64,000 nt of DNA, from NCBI RefSeq assembly GCF_016629525.1, contig NZ_AP024269.1, positions 3,534,001 to 3,598,000 of the forward strand, written 5' to 3'. Positions 35,656 through 45,049 of this stretch are shown here, piece after piece. The DNA comes from Kaistia sp. 32K. Its GTDB lineage: Bacteria > Pseudomonadota > Alphaproteobacteria > Rhizobiales > Kaistiaceae. A program made the position numbers and the translations under genes. The notes beneath the pieces are model-generated. The model was not told where the DNA came from. It ran no database searches and worked only from the letters and a program-made list of their open reading frames with translations. Each line of letters opens with the position of its first letter. Within the stretch, counting starts at the first letter, position 1.

Positions 35656-35671
35656 TGTTAAACGTTTAACA
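35656..35671 (-). promoter_or_regulatory. LacI-type operator, perfect palindrome TGTTAAACGTTTAACA
   Basis: A 16-bp perfect palindrome 18 bases upstream of the RraA-like start. It shares the AAACGTTTAA core with the site before the LacI gene at 31273. It is the likely target of that regulator for this operon. Confidence 0.78.
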
Positions 35672-35856
35672 AAACCGTAGAGGCGTTTCTTGAAGCCGTC
35701 AATAGCGGGTCGACGCGCCGGCGCGGGACTGTCCCCTGCCCTGCCGCCGGCCGCCCGGAGCCGAGTGCTCGTCCCTGCAATCGGGCGCCGCCCGAGCGCC
35801 CGCCCCAGCCCCCGCCATCGCGCAAATCGACCGTGCCGGTGCCCTGCCGGGCTCTG

Positions 35857-35938
35857 AACGTCCCCTGCCGAGGCTGTCGCAGGGCGCATGGCAGCCCTGC
35901 CGCGCGCGACTTGGGCTGGACAAGTCGCGCCAGCTGCC
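35857..35938 (+). promoter_or_regulatory. Structured leader upstream of the TerC/YjbE gene
   Basis: A 10-bp stem GCGCGACTTG / CAAGTCGCGC (35904-35930, 7-base loop) is nested in a GGCAGC/GCTGCC stem (35890-35938), with a further CCTGC...GCAGG stem upstream. TerC-family genes are often under yybP-ykoY manganese riboswitches, but the hallmarks of that class (such as GGGGAGTAG) are not seen. The role is open. Confidence 0.35.
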
Positions 35939-35984
35939 CCAGATGGGTGTCAGGCTATTCCTTCCCGCCGAGGCTCCATTTCCC

Positions 35985-36620
35985 ATGGAATTTGTTGCTG
36001 CCGAACTGGTCGCGCTGGCCACCGTCGTGCTGATCGACCTCGTGCTGGCGGGCGACAACGCCATCGTCGTCGGCATGGCGGCCGCCGGCCTGCCGAAGGA
36101 GATCCGCAGCAAGGCAATCCTGGTCGGCATCGCCGCCGCCGCGATCCTGCGCATCATCTTCGCCCTCTTCGCCACCAAGCTGCTCGGCATCATCGGCCTG
36201 ACGCTCGCCGGCGGCATCCTGCTGCTCTGGGTCTGCTGGAAACTCTGGCGCGAGATCCGAACCGACCACGAAGCCGAGGCGGCGGCTGCCGCCGAGGCGA
36301 TCGAGAACGCCAGCCAGACGGGCGGCAAGACCTTCAAGCAGGCGATCACCCAGATCATCATCGCCGACGTCTCGATGTCGCTCGACAACGTGCTTGCCGT
36401 CGCCGGCACGGCGCGCGAACACACCTGGGTCCTGGTCGTCGGGCTGGTCCTCTCGGTCGCGTTGATGGGCGTCGCCGCCAATGTGGTGGCCAGGCTGCTG
36501 AAGCGCCTGCCCTGGATCGCCTATGTGGGTCTCGCCGTCATCGCCTACGTCGCCTTCAAGATGATCTGGGACGGCGGGCTGGAAGTGTTCCACATGGCCG
36601 ACGTCACAGGATGGGTGTGA
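35985..36620 (+). CDS. TerC/YjbE-family integral membrane protein
   Basis: About 211 residues, seven or so membrane segments. The family's acidic in-membrane motifs are present: IDLVLAGDNAIVVGMA near residue 15 and IIADVSMSLDNVLAVAG near 125, with paired Asp-Asn residues. TerC relatives export manganese or other metals, or help metalate exported proteins. MEFVAAEL is chosen over an upstream ATG at 35943 because family members start there, with GAGG upstream. The next gene overlaps by 10 bases. Confidence 0.86.
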   Translation: MEFVAAELVALATVVLIDLVLAGDNAIVVGMAAAGLPKEIRSKAILVGIAAAAILRIIFALFATKLLGIIGLTLAGGILLLWVCWKLWREIRTDHEAEAAAAAEAIENASQTGGKTFKQAITQIIIADVSMSLDNVLAVAGTAREHTWVLVVGLVLSVALMGVAANVVARLLKRLPWIAYVGLAVIAYVAFKMIWDGGLEVFHMADVTGWV

Positions 36621-37222
36621 GCAACCCGGCGCGCCCGGCGACCGACGCCAGCGCGCTGCTGGCGATCCTGCTCGTCGCCTTTCTCTGGGGCGCGGCCGAG
36701 GCGAGCTATTTCTTCGTCGTCGCCGACGTGCTGCTGACCTTCGTCGCCGTCGCCTACGGCCTGCGCACCGCGCTTGCGGCGAGCCTCGCCGCCGCGATCG
36801 GCGCCGCCTGCGGCGGGTTCACAATGTGGCGCCTCGGCATCCTCGACCCCGCTTATGCAACAGCGCTGCTGCGCACCGTTCCCTTCGTCTCGGAGAGCAT
36901 GATCGCCCGGGGCATGGCGGGCATGGACGAGGCCAACTGGCCGCTCGCCATGCTGAAGGGTTCGGTCACCGGCGTTCCCTACAAGGTCTATGCGGTCGCC
37001 GCCGGCAAGGAAGGCCTGTCCGCCCTGTTCTTCTTCGGCGCCACCATCCCGATCCGCCTCTCGCGCTTCGTCGTCGCGGTGAGCGTCGTCGCCGGGATCA
37101 GCGCGGGATTGCAGCCGCGCCTTGCGCTCCGCGGCCGCCTGATGCTGCTGGCGATCTTCTGGATCCTGTTCTACGGCGAGTTCTGGTGGCGCTGGTTCGG
37201 AATGGACATCCGCCTCTTCTAG
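36611..37222 (+). CDS. DedA/YqaA-like small membrane protein
   Basis: About 203 residues with five or six hydrophobic segments. A re-entrant-loop-like region GSVTGVPYKVYAVAAGKEG near residue 115 resembles the GxPxKxxxxxAG element of DedA/VTT proteins, linked to lipid handling at the membrane. Remaining parts are not recognisable. It overlaps the TerC stop by 10 bases and converges with the dehydratase by 4. Confidence 0.6.
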   Translation: MGVSNPARPATDASALLAILLVAFLWGAAEASYFFVVADVLLTFVAVAYGLRTALAASLAAAIGAACGGFTMWRLGILDPAYATALLRTVPFVSESMIARGMAGMDEANWPLAMLKGSVTGVPYKVYAVAAGKEGLSALFFFGATIPIRLSRFVVAVSVVAGISAGLQPRLALRGRLMLLAIFWILFYGEFWWRWFGMDIRLF

Positions 37223-38961
37223 TGGATCTCCGGCTCCGGCAGCTTCTCGGTGCCTTCGAGGAAGTCGAAGTCGCAGCCGAGATGGGCCTGGCGGATGTGG
37301 GCGGCGAACAGCTTGTTGTAGCCGCGCGGATAGTCGCGCGCCGGCGGCTTGAACACGGCGAGGCGGCGGGCGATCTCGGCGTCGTCGACATGCAGATGGA
37401 TCGTCCGCGCCTCGACGTCGACGGAGATGAGGTCGCCCGTCTGCACGGCCGCCAGCGGGCCGCCGATATGCGATTCCGGCGAGACGTGCAGGATGCAGGC
37501 GCCATAGCTGGTGCCGCTCATGCGCGCGTCGGAGATGCGCAGCATGTCGCGCACGCCCTCTCTCAGGAGCTTTCTCGGGATCGGCAGCATGCCCCATTCC
37601 GGCATGCCCGGCCCGCCGACAGGACCGGCGTTCTGCAGCACCAGTACGGTATCGGCCGTGACGTCGAGATCGTCGCGATCGACCATCGCCGACATCTCGT
37701 TGTAGTCGCGGAAGACCAGCGCCGGGCCGGTGTGCCTCAAGAGGCGCGGCTCTGCCGCCGACGGCTTCATCACGCAGCCGTCCGGCGCCAGGTTGCCGGT
37801 CAGGATGGCCGTGCCGACCTCGGCCGAAACCGGATGATCGAACGGACGGATGACGTCGGTGTTGTAGTTGCGCGCCGCCTCGACCGCATCGGCCAGCGTG
37901 CCCCGGACGGTGCGCGCGGAGAGATCGAGATGGTCGCGCAGTTCCGACCAGAGCGCCGGCAGGCCGCCAGCATAGTAGAAATCCTCCATCAGCCATTCGC
38001 CGGTCGGCCGCAGATTGGCGAGGACGGGAATGTCGCGCGCCACGCGGTCGAAATCCTCCAGCGTCAGCGGAATGCCCGCCCGCCCCGCCATGGCGATCAG
38101 ATGCACCATCGCGTTGGTCGAGCCGGCGAGCGCCATGTGCACGACGAGCGCGTTCTCGAACGAGGCCGCGGTCAGGATATCGCTAGGCTTCCAATCGTCG
38201 AAGATCATCTCGATGATGTGCCGCCCGCACTCCGCCGCCATGCGCGAATGGGCGGAATCGGGCGCGGGAATCGACGAGGCGCCCGGCAGCGACAGGCCGA
38301 GCGTCTCGGCGAGCGACGTCATGGTCGAGGCGGTGCCCATGGTCATGCAGGTGCCGAAGGAACGCGCGATGCCGGATTCCATGGCGCGCCATTCCTCGTC
38401 GCCGATCCGGCCCGCCTCCTTCTCCGCCCAGTATTTCCAGACGTCGGAGCCGGAGCCGAGCACCTTGCCAGCATAATTGCCACGCAGCATCGGCCCCGCC
38501 GGCAGGAAGATCGTCGGCAGATCCATAGAGATCGCGCCCATGATCGTCGCCGGCGTGGTCTTGTCGCAGCCGCCGAGCAGCACGACGCCATCGACCGGAT
38601 GCGATCGGATCAGCTCTTCCACCTCCATGGCGAGGAAGTTGCGGTAGAGCATGGTGGTCGGCTTGACGAAATTCTCGGCCAAGGACATCGCCGGCAATTC
38701 GATCGGGAAGCCGCCCGCCTGCCAGACGCCGCGCTTCACCTCCTCGACGCGATGGCGGAAATGCGCGTGGCAGGGGTTGATGTCGGACCAGGTGTTGATG
38801 ATGCCGACGACCGGCTTGCCCATGAACTCCTCATAGGCATAGCCCATCTGCAGCGTGCGCGAGCGGTGGCCGAAGGAGCGCAGGTCCGTGGCGCCGAACC
38901 AGCGCTGGCTGCGAAGCGAGGCGATCGTGCGGCGCGCGGGCCTGTTTCCGGACGAGGTCAT
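37219..38961 (-). CDS. IlvD/Edd-family sugar-acid dehydratase (L-arabinonate dehydratase-like)
   Basis: About 580 residues. The [Fe-S]-binding cysteines are in NTWSDINPCHAHF near residue 65, GGCDKTTP near 132 and SFGTCMTMGTAST near 205. The catalytic Ser region is RISDARMSGTSYG near 480. The pattern matches [2Fe-2S] arabinonate/xylonate dehydratases more than branched-chain IlvD, because of the YRN and NTWSD motifs. It would convert an aldonate to a 2-keto-3-deoxy acid. The start at 38961 has AAGGA upstream. It is divergent from a GntR regulator 100 bases away, its likely controller. Confidence 0.86.
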   Translation of the reverse strand: MTSSGNRPARRTIASLRSQRWFGATDLRSFGHRSRTLQMGYAYEEFMGKPVVGIINTWSDINPCHAHFRHRVEEVKRGVWQAGGFPIELPAMSLAENFVKPTTMLYRNFLAMEVEELIRSHPVDGVVLLGGCDKTTPATIMGAISMDLPTIFLPAGPMLRGNYAGKVLGSGSDVWKYWAEKEAGRIGDEEWRAMESGIARSFGTCMTMGTASTMTSLAETLGLSLPGASSIPAPDSAHSRMAAECGRHIIEMIFDDWKPSDILTAASFENALVVHMALAGSTNAMVHLIAMAGRAGIPLTLEDFDRVARDIPVLANLRPTGEWLMEDFYYAGGLPALWSELRDHLDLSARTVRGTLADAVEAARNYNTDVIRPFDHPVSAEVGTAILTGNLAPDGCVMKPSAAEPRLLRHTGPALVFRDYNEMSAMVDRDDLDVTADTVLVLQNAGPVGGPGMPEWGMLPIPRKLLREGVRDMLRISDARMSGTSYGACILHVSPESHIGGPLAAVQTGDLISVDVEARTIHLHVDDAEIARRLAVFKPPARDYPRGYNKLFAAHIRQAHLGCDFDFLEGTEKLPEPEIH

Positions 38962-39061
38962 CAAGGTCGATCCTTCAGAAACGGCGGGAGCATTCGAAAA
39001 TCCGGCCGTCCGGGGTTACGCTGCCCGAAGTGAGTCGGGCGGCGAGGAAAGCGAGAGGCGC

Positions 39062-39778
39062 ATGGTCGATCTGCAACTGAAGCCGGCGCGCCGCGAAAAG
39101 CTCTCCGACATCCTCTACGGCCAGATCCTCGAACAGATCGTTTCGGGCATTTTCGCGCCCGGCGACAGGCTGCCGTCCGAGAACGATATCTGCAAGGCCT
39201 TCGAGGTGTCGCGGCCGGTCGTGCGCGAGGCGCTGCAGCGGCTGCAGGTCGACGGCCTCGTCATCGCGCGCCAGGGCGCCGGCACCTTCGTCTCGCACAA
39301 GCCGCCCGGCGGCCTGCTGGCGACGACGCCGCCGCAGCAGGTCGCGAGCGTGCTCCGCGTCACCGAGGTGCGGATCGCCATCGAGACGGAATGCGCCCAT
39401 CTCGCCGCCGAGCGCCGCACAATCGCGCAGCTCGCCGAGATCGAAGCCCGGCAGGCCGCGTTCGAGGCCGCGCTGCATTCCGGCGCCGCCGGCCTGGAGG
39501 AGGATTTCGCCTTCCACCTCGCCATCGCCGAGGCGACCGGCAACGAGGTGTTCCCGGCCGTGCTCGAAAGCCTGAAGGGCCGGATCGAGGACTGGATGCG
39601 CAGCGCGCTCAGCATGACGCGCGTCGGCTCCGAGGAACGGCGGCGTGCCCTGCTCTCCGAGCACCGCAACATCGTCGACGCCATCGCCCGCCAGCAGGCG
39701 GACCAGGCCGCGCTCTACATGAAGTTCCATCTCGTCGAGGCCCGCAGGCGCCTGACCGACGCGCGCCGCGATCGCTGA
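39062..39778 (+). CDS. GntR-family (FadR subfamily) regulator
   Basis: About 238 residues. The winged HTH (GDRLPSENDICKAFEVSRPVVREALQRLQ, in part, residues 33-60) is followed by the all-helical FCD ligand domain with metal-binding-type Asp/His positions (EEDFAFHLAIAEATGN near 145 and EHRNIVDAI near 200). Such regulators often answer to sugar acids. It is divergent from the dehydratase and likely represses it. MVDLQLK is the family-like start, preceded by GAGAGG. Confidence 0.87.
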   Translation: MVDLQLKPARREKLSDILYGQILEQIVSGIFAPGDRLPSENDICKAFEVSRPVVREALQRLQVDGLVIARQGAGTFVSHKPPGGLLATTPPQQVASVLRVTEVRIAIETECAHLAAERRTIAQLAEIEARQAAFEAALHSGAAGLEEDFAFHLAIAEATGNEVFPAVLESLKGRIEDWMRSALSMTRVGSEERRRALLSEHRNIVDAIARQQADQAALYMKFHLVEARRRLTDARRDR

Positions 39779-40260
39779 TGGACTTGTAAAATCAAGATAC
39801 AAGACTGTCTTCCAATCGCGACATACATGCCCATAAATCGTCAATCGATCTAACAATTCTGGGCGCTTGCCGCATCCGCGTCAAGGCGTTCGGGGCGGCC
39901 CTCGGCCCGATTCCGGCCACCCTCGTCATTCCTCCGAAAATCCATGTCGCCCGAGCATAGAGGGGAAAACCTCCCGACGGCGCGGCTGAATGGATCCCGG
40001 GTCAAGCCCGGGATGACGGCGAGTGTGTGGAACCGGCAGAGCCAAGTACTGAAAGGCATCTGTCGCCCTCAGCCCGATACTATCCCCGGGCTCAAGGTCT
40101 GCCCTATGTTCCCCGTCATCCCCGCGAAGGCGGGGATCCATACAGCCGCGCCATCGGGAGTTTCGCGCGGCTGGCAACCCGGCTGAATGGATCCCGGGTC
40201 AGGCCCGGGATGACGACGGTGGGTGGGACTGCCGCTGAGCCAGTCGATCCCCAACAGCCC
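39779..40260. repeat. Gene-free region with three family A repeats and an AT-rich patch
   Basis: No supported gene. Just after the GntR stop is an AT-rich patch with CTTGTA-N9-TACAAG at 39783-39803, a possible GntR-type site or hairpin. It is followed by three palindromic repeats at 39985-40019, 40114-40147 (variant core CCCCGCGAAGGCGGGG) and 40182-40215. The antiporter gene on the other strand ends at 40261. Confidence 0.7.
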
Positions 40261-41895
40261 TCACCCCTCGTAGCGCGCTTCCATCAGGTCGAGCTCGCGC
40301 ACCAGCTTGCGGGCGGTTTCGCTGCCGATCTTGCGGCCGCGCAGCAGCTTGAACACCGTCGTGCGCTCGGCCTGAAGCGCCGCGATGCGCATCCGCGTCT
40401 CGATCGCATCGATCTGCCGCGCCAGAGCCGCTTCCTCGTCGGCGCGCGAGCCGGCGTCGATCCGGGCGCGGTAGGCATCCATGAGCCGCGCCGCCGCCGC
40501 CACGAAGATGTCGGCGTCGGGCCTGCCACCCGCCAGTTCGTGCTGGACCCGCTCGATCTCGGCGATCGCTGCCTCGGCCGCCGCGATCCGGGCCTTCTGT
40601 TCCGCGAGCAGGGGCGAGGCCTCCGGCAGGTCGAGGCCGCGCAGAAGGAGCGGCAGGCCGATGCTGGCTGCGATGAGTGACAGGATGATCACGCCCATGG
40701 CGAGGAAGATGGCGAGATCGCGGGCGGGGAACGGCGTTCCGTCGTAGAGGAACAGCGGCAGGGTGAGCACGCCGGCGAGCGTGATCGCGCCGCGCACGCC
40801 GGCAAGCGACATCGCCGCCAGCAGCCGCCAGCTCGGCCGCCGGACGGTTTCGCCACGGCGACGCGCCCGGTAGAGGCTGAAATTCAGCGACACCCAGACC
40901 CAGACGAAGCGCAGGATCGCCAGCGACAGGTTGATGGCGAGCACATAGATCAACAGCCAGCCCGGCGCGTGATGGCCGGTGACGCGCACCGTCTCGGCGG
41001 CGCTGTGGAGAATGGCCGGCAGCTGCTCGCCGAGGATCACGAAGATGATGCCGTTGGCGGCGAACTGGATCATGTCCCAGACGTTGTTGCGGCGGACCCG
41101 CGTGGTGGCCAAAGCGTGGCCGGACGCCTCGCTGAAGCTCATGGTCACGCCGGCGGCGACCGCTGCCAGAATGCCGGAGCACTGCAGATGCTCCGCCGAA
41201 AGATAGGCGGCGAAGGGGGTCAGCACGCTGATCAGGATCTGCGAGCCCGTCTCCTCGCCATAGTGATCGGCGATCCAGCTCTTGCCGGTATTGATGATCC
41301 AGGTGACGACATATCCGATCAGGACGCCGCCGAACGCCACCCAGACGAAATCCAGCATCGCTTCCGAGAGCGAGAAGGTGCCGGTGAGCGCGGCGGCGAC
41401 GGCGAAGCGGAGGCAGACGAGGCCGGACGCATCGTTCAGGAGTGCTTCGCCTTCGAGGATATGCATCATCCGCTTCGGGATCCGCACGCGGGCGGCGATG
41501 GCGGAGACGGCGATCGGATCGGTGGGCGAAATCACCGCCGCGAGCGCGAAGGCGACCGCGAGCGGCATCGCCGGAATGAGATAGTTGATGAACAGCCCGA
41601 CGCCGAGCACGGTGAAGACGACAAGCCCGAGCGCGAGCGCCAGGATCGCCCTGCGGTCCCGGATCAGCTCTTCCTTCGGCGTCCGCCAGCCATCGAGGAA
41701 CAGCAGCGGCGGCAGGAACAGCAGGAAGAAAATGTCCGGATTGAGCGTCACCCGGAAGTCGGCGATCAGCCCGATGGCGCCGCCGAGCGCGATCTGCAGG
41801 AGCGGACGGGGAATGCCCAGCGGCAGCATGCGGGCGATGAACCCGCTCACCACGACGGCGAGCAGCAGCACGAGAACGATCGAAATGGTTTCCAC
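40261..41895 (-). CDS. CPA1-family Na+/H+ antiporter
   Basis: About 544 residues, a dozen membrane helices and a long cytosolic C-terminal tail with coiled-coil-like charged helices. The CPA1 elements are FLLFLPPLLFLDGW near residue 60, SPTDPIAVSAIA near 122, EGEALLNDASGLV near 147 and LAGVRGAITLA near 360. It exchanges protons for sodium or potassium. No ATG fits the family start; GTG at 41895 with an AGGA upstream is inferred. It stands alone. Confidence 0.86.
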   Translation of the reverse strand: METISIVLVLLLAVVVSGFIARMLPLGIPRPLLQIALGGAIGLIADFRVTLNPDIFFLLFLPPLLFLDGWRTPKEELIRDRRAILALALGLVVFTVLGVGLFINYLIPAMPLAVAFALAAVISPTDPIAVSAIAARVRIPKRMMHILEGEALLNDASGLVCLRFAVAAALTGTFSLSEAMLDFVWVAFGGVLIGYVVTWIINTGKSWIADHYGEETGSQILISVLTPFAAYLSAEHLQCSGILAAVAAGVTMSFSEASGHALATTRVRRNNVWDMIQFAANGIIFVILGEQLPAILHSAAETVRVTGHHAPGWLLIYVLAINLSLAILRFVWVWVSLNFSLYRARRRGETVRRPSWRLLAAMSLAGVRGAITLAGVLTLPLFLYDGTPFPARDLAIFLAMGVIILSLIAASIGLPLLLRGLDLPEASPLLAEQKARIAAAEAAIAEIERVQHELAGGRPDADIFVAAAARLMDAYRARIDAGSRADEEAALARQIDAIETRMRIAALQAERTTVFKLLRGRKIGSETARKLVRELDLMEARYEG

Positions 41896-42095
41896 TTGCC
41901 GGGAATCCTGTGCGGGGCTTGTGGCGGGCCGGACGGGCCGAACGTCTAGCCTAGAAGACTGACCCAGTTCGACTTTTTCGCGACAATGGCCGCTCCCGCC
42001 CGACTTGCGCCCGGATTTTTCTCCCAACCACGCGTTTTTTAGCGGCAGCCGCCGCGATGGCGAGGCATAGTCGACGTTAGGTAAGGAGGCCCCCC

Positions 42096-42479
42096 ATGCT
42101 CTACGCCATCATCTGTTATCACTCGGAGGCAGTGGTCACTGCCTGGTCGAAGGAAGAGGACGACGCCGTCATGGCGCGGCTGCACAAGGTGCATGAAAAG
42201 CTGGCGCGGCAGGGCAAGCTCGGCCCGACGGCGCGGCTGCACCCGACCCGAACCGCCACGACCCTGCTCAAGGACCAGGGCCGGGTGATCGACGGCCCGT
42301 TCGCCGAAATCAAGGAGCAATTGCTCGGCTTCTACGTCGTCGACGTCGACGACCGCGACGAGGCGCTGCAGGTGGCGCGCGACCTGACGGAGGCCAATCC
42401 CGGCGGCGCCTACGAACTGCGCCCGATCTCGCTGTTCATGCCGGGCGAACTCGCCCCGGCCACCGCCGATACGGCCTGA
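42096..42479 (+). CDS. YciI/DGPF-domain protein
   Basis: About 127 residues of the YCII/DGPF family. LYAIICYHSE opens the sheet and VIDGPFAEIKEQLLGFYVVD carries the DGPFAE signature. Small dimeric fold of uncertain biochemical role, often beside ECF sigma factors, though none is seen here. A very strong TAAGGAGG ribosome-binding site precedes the start, so it is probably well expressed. Confidence 0.82.
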   Translation: MLYAIICYHSEAVVTAWSKEEDDAVMARLHKVHEKLARQGKLGPTARLHPTRTATTLLKDQGRVIDGPFAEIKEQLLGFYVVDVDDRDEALQVARDLTEANPGGAYELRPISLFMPGELAPATADTA

Positions 42480-42512
42480 CAGCCGCACGGCCGGTCAGCC
42501 CATGACGCGCGC

Positions 42513-43274
42513 TCAGTTCTTCAGGCGGTAGCCCGTCCGGAAGATCCAGGTAACGATGGCGAGGCAGGCGACCAGGAACGCCAGCGTCATCGTCAGGCTG
42601 ACGGCGACGTTCACGTCGGCCGTGCCGAAGAAGCTCCAGCGGAAGCCCGAGACCAGGTAGACGACCGGATTGAACAGCGCGACCGTCTGCCAGACCGGCG
42701 GCAGCATCGAGATCGAATAGAAACTGCCGCCGAGGAACGTCAGCGGCGTGACGATCAGCAGCGGCACCAGCTGCAACTTCTCGAAGCCGTCCGCCCAGAT
42801 GCCGATGATGAAGCCGAACAGGCTGAAGGTGACGGCGGTCAGCACGAGGAACAGCAGCATCCAGAACGGATGCTGGATCTCGAGCGGCACGAACAGGCCG
42901 GCCGTCGCCAGGATGATCAGGGCGAGCAGGATCGACTTCGTCGCCGCCGCGCCGACATAGCCGATAACGATCTCGAACGGCGAGATCGGCGCCGACAGGA
43001 CCTCGTAGACCGTGCCGACGAATTTCGGGAAATAGATCGCGAAGGAGGCGTTGGAGATGCTCTGCGTCAGAAGCGTCAGCATGATCAGGCCGGGCACGAT
43101 GAACGAGCCGTAGCCGATGCCGTCGATCGCCTTCATGTGCGAACCGATCGCCGCGCCGAAGACGATGAAGTAGAGCGAGGTGGAGAGGACCGGCGCGACG
43201 ATGCTCTGCAGCAGCGTGCGGCCGGTTCGCGCCATCTCGAAGAGATAGATCGCGCGGATCGCATAGAAATTCAT
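42513..43274 (-). CDS. ABC-2 type transporter permease (YadH-like)
   Basis: About 253 residues with six hydrophobic segments. The ABC-2 family region [17 protein letters not shown] (in part) lies near residue 95, and [12 protein letters not shown] near 205. It is the membrane part of a simple exporter with the ATPase encoded just upstream (4-base overlap). It is similar in layout to E. coli YadGH and drug/lipid exporters; the substrate is unknown. Confidence 0.86.
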   Translation of the reverse strand: MNFYAIRAIYLFEMARTGRTLLQSIVAPVLSTSLYFIVFGAAIGSHMKAIDGIGYGSFIVPGLIMLTLLTQSISNASFAIYFPKFVGTVYEVLSAPISPFEIVIGYVGAAATKSILLALIILATAGLFVPLEIQHPFWMLLFLVLTAVTFSLFGFIIGIWADGFEKLQLVPLLIVTPLTFLGGSFYSISMLPPVWQTVALFNPVVYLVSGFRWSFFGTADVNVAVSLTMTLAFLVACLAIVTWIFRTGYRLKN

Positions 43275-44197
43275 GAACGCTCACTCACCAGGCTGACGAA
43301 GATCTCCTCGAGCGAGCGCTGGCTCGTCTGTAGATCCTTGTAGTGGATCCCCGCGGCGCCGAGCGCGCGAAGAACGTCGGCGATACCCTTCTGCTCGGCG
43401 TCGGCGTCGTAGCTGTAGATCAGCTCGTTGCCTTCGTCGCCGAGTTGCAGGCCGTAGGCGTCGAGCCCGTCCGGCACGTTCGCCAGCGGCTCCTGCAATT
43501 GCAGCGTCAGCTGTTTCTTGCCGAGCTTGCGCATCAGCTCGGCCTTTTCCTCGACCAGGATGATCTGGCCGCGATGGATGACGCCGATGCGGTCCGCCAT
43601 CTCCTCGGCTTCCTCGATATAGTGCGTCGTCAGGATGATGGTGACGCCGCTCGCCCGCAGCTGCCGCACCACCTCCCACATGTCGCGCCGGAGCTCGACG
43701 TCAACGCCGGCGGTCGGCTCGTCGAGGAACAGGATCTGCGGCTCGTGCGACAACGCCTTGGCGATCATCACGCGCCGCTTCATGCCGCCGGAGAGCGTCC
43801 GGAGCTTCGAGTCCTTCTTGTCCCAGAGCGAGAGGTCGCGCAGGATCTTCTCGATATGGGCCGGATTGGCGGGCTTGCCGAACAGGCCCCGGCTGAAGCT
43901 GACGGTGGCCCAGACGGTCTCGAAGGCGTCCGTCGTCAGCTCCTGCGGCACGAGGCCGATCTGCGCGCGGGCGGCGCGATAGTCTGTGACGACGTCGTGG
44001 CCGTCAGCCGTGACACGGCCGGTCGACGGATTGACGAGGCCGCAGATGATGCTGATCAGGGTGGTCTTGCCGGCGCCGTTCGGCCCGAGCAGCGCAAAGA
44101 TCTCGCCCCGACGGATGTCGAGCGTCACGCCTTTCAGCGCCTCGAAGCCTGACGCATAGACTTTCGAGAGATTCGCGACGGAAATAATGTTCTGCAT
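43271..44197 (-). CDS. ABC transporter ATP-binding protein (YadG-like)
   Basis: About 308 residues. It has Walker [10 protein letters not shown] near residue 37, Q-loop [14 protein letters not shown], signature [15 protein letters not shown] near 140, Walker [13 protein letters not shown] and a C-terminal accessory part. The [11 protein letters not shown] block is especially close to YadG. The start MQNIIS is family-like; an ATG at 44209 would add four residues. It drives the permease that follows. Confidence 0.88.
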   Translation of the reverse strand: MQNIISVANLSKVYASGFEALKGVTLDIRRGEIFALLGPNGAGKTTLISIICGLVNPSTGRVTADGHDVVTDYRAARAQIGLVPQELTTDAFETVWATVSFSRGLFGKPANPAHIEKILRDLSLWDKKDSKLRTLSGGMKRRVMIAKALSHEPQILFLDEPTAGVDVELRRDMWEVVRQLRASGVTIILTTHYIEEAEEMADRIGVIHRGQIILVEEKAELMRKLGKKQLTLQLQEPLANVPDGLDAYGLQLGDEGNELIYSYDADAEQKGIADVLRALGAAGIHYKDLQTSQRSLEEIFVSLVSERS

Positions 44198-44261
44198 GGC
44201 GCCGATCATAGCCGAGGAAGTCGGCGTTTCGGCGGGATTTATGCAACAGCACCCCCAAATT

Positions 44262-44789
44262 TCAGGGCGCGGCGATATCCTTGGCCGGCGGGCGCTTCGG
44301 ATATTCGTGTCGGGGCGGCAGCCAGTGATGCAGCGAGGCGACGCCGACGAGGCCGATGCTGCCGCCGAGCACGACGCCGAACAGCGTGCCGCCCTGGATC
44401 GTCGAGGTCGCGGCGAGTATCGGGATCGCGCCCGCCGGCGGATGGGTGATGCGGAGCATCGACATCAGCGCGATGACGAGGCCGACGCCGACCGCCGCAG
44501 CGACCCAGGCGCCGGGAAACAGCATTAGCACCAGGAGCGTGACCAGCGTCGCGACGAAATAGCCGCCGATCACATTGGCCGGCTGCGCCAGCGGGCTCGC
44601 CGGATGGCCGAAGAGCAGCACGGCCGAGGCGCCAAACGGCGCCAAAAGGAAAGGCTGGTGCGTCGTCACGGCGAGCGCGCCGACCGCGCCGATACCAAGC
44701 GCGCCGCCAAGCCCCGACTTCAGGTGCGACAGGAAACTGCCGGTCCGCACTTCATGGCGGGTGACGAAATGTTGGAGGCGACGAGGCAT
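44262..44789 (-). CDS. HPP-family membrane protein
   Basis: About 175 residues, four membrane helices, with the HPP signature as [15 protein letters not shown] near residue 115 and [20 protein letters not shown] near 50. Cyanobacterial and plant members carry nitrite across membranes; bacterial roles are less clear. MPRRLQH is chosen as start; an in-frame ATG 30 bases upstream is possible. It stands alone with no visible operon partner. Confidence 0.83.
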   Translation of the reverse strand: MPRRLQHFVTRHEVRTGSFLSHLKSGLGGALGIGAVGALAVTTHQPFLLAPFGASAVLLFGHPASPLAQPANVIGGYFVATLVTLLVLMLFPGAWVAAAVGVGLVIALMSMLRITHPPAGAIPILAATSTIQGGTLFGVVLGGSIGLVGVASLHHWLPPRHEYPKRPPAKDIAAP

Positions 44790-45049
44790 GCTGCAGGGCC
44801 GGGGGTTCGGGCATCGCATTCGTGCGGGCCCGCACTTCTAAGCGAAGCCGTGATGAAAAACGAGGCATCGCAATCCAGAAAATAGGCAGGCCGCAGAAAA
44901 ATCCGCCCCGATCCCCCGTCCCCCGCTCCGGACACAGGCAAGACTCTGGAAAGCCTGGGCGGATATGATGGGATCAGGCGGAGCCTAGGCGCGGCCGCCA
45001 TTGCGGCGCCGGATGGCCAAGCCCCGACACACGTTTTCACCGGACGACA

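Noticed and set aside
35857..35938. A standard yybP-ykoY manganese riboswitch before TerC.
   Set aside because: The conserved loop sequences of that class are not present; only generic stems are seen, so it is listed as an unassigned leader.
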